Position numbers and translations under genes: made by a program. Shown here piece by piece: positions 58,749-64,000 of a DNA stretch of 64,000 nucleotides. The stretch comes from Nonomuraea sp. PA05 (GTDB lineage Bacteria > Actinomycetota > Actinomycetes > Streptosporangiales > Streptosporangiaceae), in the NCBI RefSeq assembly GCF_008086045.1, contig NZ_VSEY01000001.1, positions 496,001 through 560,000 on the forward strand. The letters run 5' to 3'. The notes beneath the pieces are model-generated. The model was not told where the DNA came from and made no database searches. It saw only the letters and a program-made list of their open reading frames with translations. Every line of letters starts with the position of its first letter. Position 1 is the stretch's first letter.

Positions 58749-61700
58749 CCAGGATCGCGATGGTCGGCATGGCCTGCCGCTACCCCGACGCCGCCTCACC
58801 CCGCGAGCTGTGGGAGAACGCCGTCGCCGGGCGCAGGGCCTTCCGCCGGCTGCCCGACGCGCGCATGCGGCTGGAGGACTACTGGGACCCCGACCCGGCC
58901 ACGCCCGACACCTTCTACGCCAGGACCGCCGCGGTCATCGAGGGCTACACCTTCGACCGGATGGCGCACCGCATCGCGGGCAGCACCTACCGCTCCACCG
59001 ACCTGACCCACTGGCTCGCCCTCGACATGGCCGGCCGCGCCCTGGCCGACGCCGGCTTCCCCGAGGGCGACGGGCTGCCCCGCGCCCGCACGGGCGTCGT
59101 CGTCGGCAACACGCTGACCGGCGAGTTCACCCGCGCCAACGTCATGCGGCTGCGCTGGCCGTACGTGCGGCGCACGCTCGCCGCCGCCCTGAAGGAGCAG
59201 GGCTGGGACGACGACCGGCTGGCCACGTTCCTGGCCGGCTATGAGGAGGTCTACAAGGACCCGTTCCCGCCCGTGGACGAGGACACCCTCGCAGGCGGGC
59301 TGGCCAACACGATCGCCGGCCGCATCTGCAACCACTACGACCTGCACGGCGGCGGCTACATCGTGGACGGCGCCTGCTCCTCCTCGCTGCTGTCGGTGGT
59401 CACCGCCGCCAAGGCGCTCACCGACGGCGAGCTGGACGTGGCGATCGCCGGCGGCGTGGACCTGTCCATCGACCCGTTCGAGGTGATCGGCTTCGCCAAG
59501 ACGGGCGCGCTGGCCAAGGGCGAGTTCCGGCTCTACGACCGGCACTCCAACGGGTTCTGGCCAGGCGAGGGCTGCGGCATCGTGGTGCTGATGCGGGAGG
59601 CCGACGCGCGGGCCGCCGGGCACCGCGTCTACGCCACCGTCGCCGGATGGGGCATCTCCTCCGACGGCAAGGGCGGCATGACGCGCCCCGAGATCAAGGG
59701 GTACCGGCTGGCGCTCGACCGCGCCTACGAGCGGGCCGGGTTCGGCATCGAGACCGTGTCCCTGTTCGAGGGCCACGGCACCGGGACCGCCATCGGCGAC
59801 GCGACGGAGCTGACCGCGCTGTCGCAGTCCAGGGCCGCCGCCGACCCGTCGGCGCCGCCGGCGGCCGTCGGCTCCATCAAGGGCATGATCGGCCACGCCA
59901 AGGCGGCGGCCGGGGTGGCGGGCCTCATCAAGGCCGCCATGGCCGTCCACGAGCAGGTGCTGCCGCCGACCATCGGCTGCGTCGACCCGCACCCCGTGCT
60001 CGCCGAGGAGCCCGCCGCGCTGCGCGTGCTGCGCCAGGCGGAGCCGTGGCCCGACGGGCGCCCGCTGCGCGCCGGCGTCACCGCCATGGGGTTCGGCGGC
60101 ATCAACACGCACGTCGTGCTGGAGGCCGACGCGCCGAAACGCAGGATGTCCAGCAGGACCAGGGCGCTGGCGACCGCCCAGCAGGACGCGGAGCTGTTCC
60201 TGTTCGACGCGGCCACCCGCGAGGAGCTGCGCGGGCGCGTGGCCGAGGTGGCCGCGTTCGTGCCCGCCGTCTCCTACGCCCAGCTCGGCGACCTGGCCGG
60301 GACGCTGCGCGGCGGGCTGCGCGGCCTGCCGTACCGCGCGGCGGCCGTCGTCGCCTCGCCCGAGGACGCCGAACGGCAGCTCGGCCGGGTGCTGACCGCG
60401 CTGGACTCCGGCGAGGACGAGCTGTTCACCCCGGACGGCAAGGCGTGGCTGCGCCGCGCCTCTGCCAGGCCCCGCCTCGGCTTCCTCTTCCCCGGCCAGG
60501 GCTCGGGCCGCGGCACCGGCGGCGGCGCGCTGCGCAGGCGCCTGCCGTGCGTGGACGAGCTCTACCGGACGGCGAACCTGCCCGCCACCGGCGACATGGT
60601 GGCCACCTCGGTGGCCCAGCCGCGCATCGCCACCGGCTCCATGGCCGGGGTGCGCGCGCTGTCCGCGCTCGGCATCGAGGCGGAGGTCGGCGTCGGGCAC
60701 AGCCTCGGCGAGCTGTCCGCCCTGTGCTGGGCCGGCGCGATGGACGAGGACGCGCTCCTGCGCGTCGCGGGCAAGCGCGGCCGGGCCATGGAACGGCACA
60801 GCGACTCCGGCACGATGGCCGGGCTGCGCGCCGGGCCCGAGGACGCCCAGCGGCTGATCGGCGACCTGCCCGTGGTGATCGCCGGCTACAACTCGCCCAA
60901 CCAGACCGTCGTGGCCGGCCCCGTGGACGCGATCGAGCAGGTCGGGCAGGCCGCCGCCAGGCAGGGCCTCACCTGGACCAGGCTCAACGTCTCGCACGCC
61001 TTCCACTCGCCGCTGGTGGCGCCCGCCGCGCAGGCGCTCGGCGAGGCCCTGGACGGCGAGCGGTTCACGCCCCTCGCCCGCCGGGTCGTCTCCACCGTCA
61101 CCGGCGCCGAGCTGAACGGCGGCACCGACGTCACCGCGCTGCTCCTGCGGCAGATCACCGCCCCCGTGCGATTCGCCCAGGCCGTGCGGGCCGCCGCCGA
61201 CGGGCTCGACCTGCTCGTCGAGGTGGGCCCCGGCCGGGTGCTCAGCGGGCTGGCCGGCGAGCTGACCGACGTGCCCGCCGTCGCGCTGGAGACCGACGGC
61301 GAGTCGCTCACCGGGCTGCTCGCCGTGGTCGCCGCCGCCCACGTGAGCGGCGTGCCCGTCGCGCACGAGGAGCTGTTCCACGGCCGCCTCGTGCACCCCC
61401 TGGAGATCGGGACAGAGTTCTCGTTCTTCGCCAGCCCGGCGGAGTCCGCGCCGAAACCCTTCGTCAAGGCGGTCCCCAAGGCCGCCACGCGGGCCGCCGC
61501 CGGACAGCCCCCGCAGGAGGGCGCCAAGCGCGACGGCGAGTCCACCACGGACCTGCTGCGCCGCCTGGCCGCCGAACGCGTGGAACTGCCGCTGGAGCTG
61601 GTCACCGCGGACAGCAAGCCGCTCGACGGCCTGCACCTCAGCTCCGTCACCGTCATGCACATCCTCGACCAGGCCACCCAGCACCTCGGCATGCCCGCCG

Positions 61701-64000
61701 TGCAACTGCCCAACGTGGCCACCGCCACCCTGGGCGAGCTCGGCGAGGCGCTCGACAGGCTGGCGGCCCAGCCGCGCGACCGGCGGGCCCACGGTGTCGC
61801 CGCCGCGGCCACCTGGGTGCGGCCGTTCACCGTCGACCTGGACGAGCTGCCGGTGCCCCGGCGGGCGGCCGAGGAGCGGCAAGGCCGGTGGGAGCTGTTC
61901 GCGCCCGCGGGCACGGCACTCGCGCGACCGCTGAAGGAGGCTCTCGAACAGGAGAAGGTCGGTTCAGGTGTGCTGGTGTGCCTACCGCCGCACTGCGCTG
62001 CAGAGGATCTGGAGCAGGCACTGCTCGGCGCCAAGTCGGCGCTCTCGGCGGGGCCCGGCGCCCGGTTCGTCCTCGTCCAGCACGGCAGGGGAGCGGCCGG
62101 GCTGGCCAAGACGCTCCACCTGGAGGCCCCCGGGCTGCGCACTACCGTCGTGCACGTGCCGGAGACCCCCGAGCTGATCGGTCAGGTGGTCGCCGAGGTA
62201 GCCGCCACCTCGGACTTCTCGGAGGTGCACTACGACAGCGCCGGGGTGCGGCGGGTGCCCACCCTGCGCGCCATGCCCGCCGGTCAGGAACGCGAGGAGC
62301 AGCCGCTCACGGCGGACGACGTGCTGCTCGTCACCGGCGGCGGCAAGGGCATCACGGCGGAGTGCGCGATCACCATGGCGGGTGAGGTTCCGGGCGCTGC
62401 CAAGCTGCTGCTGCTCGGCCGCTCCGACCCCGCCCAGGACGAGGAGCTGGCCGCCAATCTGCGGCGGATGGCCGGCTCCGGCCTGACCGTCCACTACGCC
62501 AGGGCCGACGCCGCCGACCCCGATCAGGTACGCCAGGCCGTCGCCGCGGGAGAGCAGGCGCTCGGCCCGGTCACCGCGATCCTGCACGGCGCCGGCTACA
62601 ACGCCCCCGCCGGCATCGGCAGCCTGACCCTGGACGCCTTCGCCCGCACGTTCGCCCCCAAGGTGGACGGCCTGCGCAACGTGCTCGCCGCCGTGGACCC
62701 CGGCAGGCTGCGCCTGCTGGTCACCCTGGGCAGCATCATCGGCAGGGCGGGGCTGCAGGGCGAGGCGCACTACGCCACCGCCAACGAGTGGCTGGCCGAC
62801 CTCACCGCCGAGGCGGGCGCGGCCAACCCGGACACCAGGTGCCTGTGCCTGGAATGGTCGGTGTGGTCCGAGGTCGGCATGGGTGAACGCCTGTCCGTGG
62901 TCGACAAGCTGACCGAGCAGGGCATCACCCCGATCCCCGTCGAGCAGGGCGTGCGGATCATGCGCAGGCTCGTCACCGACCCCGCGGTCGAGGGCGTCGT
63001 GGTGATCAGCGGGCGCACCGAGGGCGTCGGCACCGTCCGGCGCGACGAGCCCGAGCTGCCGCTGCTGCGCTTCGTCGGCACCCCGCTGATCCGCTACCAC
63101 GGGGTGGAGCTGGTCAGCGAGGTCGAGCTGAACGCCGGCACCGACCTCTACCTGGCCGACCACCTGCTCGACGGGAACCTGCTGTTCCCCGCCGTGATCG
63201 GCATGGAGGCCATGAGCCAGGTGGCCTGCGCCGCCACCGGCCGTCAGGAGGCGCCGGTCATCGAACGGGCCGCGTTCTCCCGGCCGATCATCGTGCCGCC
63301 CGGGTCGAGCACCACCCTCAGGATCGCCGCCGCCGCCACCGGCGACGACACGGTGGCCGTCACCATCCGCAGCGCGGAGACCGGCTTCGAGGTCGACCAC
63401 TTCAGCGCCGAACTCCGCTTCGACGCCGGGCCCGCCCCCGAGGGCCCGCCCGGCCAGATCCCGGACGGGCTGCCCCCTGTCGCCCTCGACCCCGACACCG
63501 ACCTGTACGGGCAGGTGCTCTTCCAGGGCAGCCGCTTCCAGCGGCTGCGCCGCTACCACCGGGCGGCGGCCCGCCACGTGGACGCCGACCTCGCCGTGGA
63601 GCGGGACGGCTCCTGGTTCGCCGGATACCTGCCGGGCGACCTGCTGCTCGGCGACCCCGGCATGCGGGACGCGCTCATGCACGGCAACCAGGTGTGCGTG
63701 CCCGACGCCACGCTCCTGCCCACCGGCATCGACCGGGTGCGCCCCGGCGGGGCCGCGCTGGACGACCTCGACGAGGTGCGGTATTGCGCGGCCGAGCGGA
63801 GCAGGGACGGCGACACCTACGTGTACGACATCGCGGTCCGCACCAAGACCGGTGACCTCGTGGAGCGCTGGGAGGGGCTGCGGCTGCAGGCCGTGCGCAA
63901 GCAGGACGGCCGCGGGCCGTGGGCCGCGGCGCTGCTGGGGCCGTACGTCGAGAGGCGGCTCGGGGATCTGGTCGGCGCGAGTGTCGCGGTCGTCGCGGAA
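58745..64000 (+). CDS. pksE: Iterative enediyne polyketide synthase PksE (3' end outside window)
   Basis: The first 1752 codons of the enediyne PKS. The KS starts RIAMVGMACRYPDAASPREL and has active Cys211 in VDGACSSSLL, with the two catalytic His in GHGTGTAIGD and IGHAKAAAG. The AT-like domain has FLFPGQGSG and Ser653 in VGHSLGELSAL. The ACP carries the modifiable serine in LHLSSVTV (Ser966/967), about 310 residues after the AT Ser, as in SgcE. The KR has LLVTGGGKGIT (about 1195) and GRAGLQGEAHYATANEWL. The DH has His1473 in DHLLDGNLLFPAV. The expected C-terminal phosphopantetheinyl transferase is cut off. PksE makes a linear polyene from acetate units. It is translationally coupled to unbU. 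Confidence 0.97.
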   Translation, partial: MTRIAMVGMACRYPDAASPRELWENAVAGRRAFRRLPDARMRLEDYWDPDPATPDTFYARTAAVIEGYTFDRMAHRIAGSTYRSTDLTHWLALDMAGRALADAGFPEGDGLPRARTGVVVGNTLTGEFTRANVMRLRWPYVRRTLAAALKEQGWDDDRLATFLAGYEEVYKDPFPPVDEDTLAGGLANTIAGRICNHYDLHGGGYIVDGACSSSLLSVVTAAKALTDGELDVAIAGGVDLSIDPFEVIGFAKTGALAKGEFRLYDRHSNGFWPGEGCGIVVLMREADARAAGHRVYATVAGWGISSDGKGGMTRPEIKGYRLALDRAYERAGFGIETVSLFEGHGTGTAIGDATELTALSQSRAAADPSAPPAAVGSIKGMIGHAKAAAGVAGLIKAAMAVHEQVLPPTIGCVDPHPVLAEEPAALRVLRQAEPWPDGRPLRAGVTAMGFGGINTHVVLEADAPKRRMSSRTRALATAQQDAELFLFDAATREELRGRVAEVAAFVPAVSYAQLGDLAGTLRGGLRGLPYRAAAVVASPEDAERQLGRVLTALDSGEDELFTPDGKAWLRRASARPRLGFLFPGQGSGRGTGGGALRRRLPCVDELYRTANLPATGDMVATSVAQPRIATGSMAGVRALSALGIEAEVGVGHSLGELSALCWAGAMDEDALLRVAGKRGRAMERHSDSGTMAGLRAGPEDAQRLIGDLPVVIAGYNSPNQTVVAGPVDAIEQVGQAAARQGLTWTRLNVSHAFHSPLVAPAAQALGEALDGERFTPLARRVVSTVTGAELNGGTDVTALLLRQITAPVRFAQAVRAAADGLDLLVEVGPGRVLSGLAGELTDVPAVALETDGESLTGLLAVVAAAHVSGVPVAHEELFHGRLVHPLEIGTEFSFFASPAESAPKPFVKAVPKAATRAAAGQPPQEGAKRDGESTTDLLRRLAAERVELPLELVTADSKPLDGLHLSSVTVMHILDQATQHLGMPAVQLPNVATATLGELGEALDRLAAQPRDRRAHGVAAAATWVRPFTVDLDELPVPRRAAEERQGRWELFAPAGTALARPLKEALEQEKVGSGVLVCLPPHCAAEDLEQALLGAKSALSAGPGARFVLVQHGRGAAGLAKTLHLEAPGLRTTVVHVPETPELIGQVVAEVAATSDFSEVHYDSAGVRRVPTLRAMPAGQEREEQPLTADDVLLVTGGGKGITAECAITMAGEVPGAAKLLLLGRSDPAQDEELAANLRRMAGSGLTVHYARADAADPDQVRQAVAAGEQALGPVTAILHGAGYNAPAGIGSLTLDAFARTFAPKVDGLRNVLAAVDPGRLRLLVTLGSIIGRAGLQGEAHYATANEWLADLTAEAGAANPDTRCLCLEWSVWSEVGMGERLSVVDKLTEQGITPIPVEQGVRIMRRLVTDPAVEGVVVISGRTEGVGTVRRDEPELPLLRFVGTPLIRYHGVELVSEVELNAGTDLYLADHLLDGNLLFPAVIGMEAMSQVACAATGRQEAPVIERAAFSRPIIVPPGSSTTLRIAAAATGDDTVAVTIRSAETGFEVDHFSAELRFDAGPAPEGPPGQIPDGLPPVALDPDTDLYGQVLFQGSRFQRLRRYHRAAARHVDADLAVERDGSWFAGYLPGDLLLGDPGMRDALMHGNQVCVPDATLLPTGIDRVRPGGAALDDLDEVRYCAAERSRDGDTYVYDIAVRTKTGDLVERWEGLRLQAVRKQDGRGPWAAALLGPYVERRLGDLVGASVAVVAE

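Noticed and set aside
58796..61882. A 1028-codon open frame on the minus strand opposite pksE
   Set aside because: The plus strand carries intact KS, AT and ACP motifs across the whole range; the opposite frame is low-complexity.
1..64000. Enediyne apoprotein gene, tRNA genes, insertion sequences, the TEBC/E10 thioesterase
   Set aside because: Looked for and not found. The E10 thioesterase usually follows pksE and would be beyond the right edge.

Overview
The window is very GC-rich, tightly packed DNA with GTG/TTG starts, ATGA/GTGA gene overlaps, a SARP regulator and a large LuxR regulator. This points to a filamentous actinomycete. The genus cannot be fixed from the sequence, although the frequent AGG arginine codons fit Streptosporangiales-type genomes. 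No rRNA, tRNA, CRISPR array, insertion sequence or phage gene was seen. Both window edges cut genes: an acyl-CoA dehydrogenase on the left and the enediyne polyketide synthase on the right.

Almost everything here reads as one biosynthetic gene cluster for an enediyne. The right end (52.8-64 kb) is the enediyne warhead cassette: a membrane protein, two tandem UnbL/E4-type DUF1702 proteins, UnbV/E5, UnbU/E3 and the iterative PKS PksE (KS-AT-ACP-KR-DH visible; the C-terminus lies outside). An SgcF-like epoxide hydrolase, an SgcJ-like NTF2 protein, an HpaB-type hydroxylase, a carrier-dependent halogenase, an A-PCP protein, a free condensation enzyme and an SgcA-type aminosugar set make it resemble nine-membered enediyne clusters of the C-1027/kedarcidin type.

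Layout. 0-1.4 kb (minus): carrier protein, ectoine-synthase homologue, acyl-CoA dehydrogenase. 1.5-6 kb: DUF1579 protein, EamA transporter, adenylating enzyme, cation/proton antiporter. 6.3-6.6 kb: NTWP-repeat peptide. 6.8-11.3 kb: hydrolase, thioesterase, nucleotidylyltransferase, MFS exporter. 11.4-25 kb: oxygenases of the acyl-CoA dehydrogenase fold, SgcJ-like protein, flavoprotein, epoxide hydrolase, HpaB hydroxylase, O-methyltransferase, P450, N-acetyltransferase homologue, FkbM methyltransferase, crotonase, CoA-transferase. 25-27 kb: kynureninase and tryptophan 2,3-dioxygenase. 27.2-32.3 kb: membrane acyltransferase, DUF1579, DoxX, multicopper oxidase, solute-binding protein without a signal peptide. 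32.5-43.7 kb (plus, one long operon): halogenase, A-PCP, MbtH, hydroxymandelate synthase, condensation enzyme, glycosyltransferase and four sugar genes. 43.7-52.7 kb: AfsR-like SARP, a 63-aa DSPWE-repeat peptide, degenerate HIU-hydrolase homologue, 2-isopropylmalate synthase, LuxR regulator, AccE.

Inferred product logic: PksE and its partners make the polyene precursor of the enediyne core. The epoxide hydrolase and oxygenases prepare it for coupling. A tyrosine-derived unit is made by hydroxymandelate synthase rather than an aminomutase, loaded on the A-PCP protein, chlorinated, hydroxylated and transferred by the condensation enzyme. An aminosugar is attached by the glycosyltransferase. Tryptophan is probably diverted to anthranilate as a second aromatic unit. 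A third, unfamiliar unit may come from the carrier protein, EctC homologue, dehydrogenase and adenylating enzyme.

The main new observations are a 16-bp oriented element before at least twelve transcription starts in the tailoring region, an 11-bp-phased SARP-like array near 47.46 kb, and two small Trp/Pro-repeat peptides, one of them AfsS-sized and next to an AfsR-like regulator.
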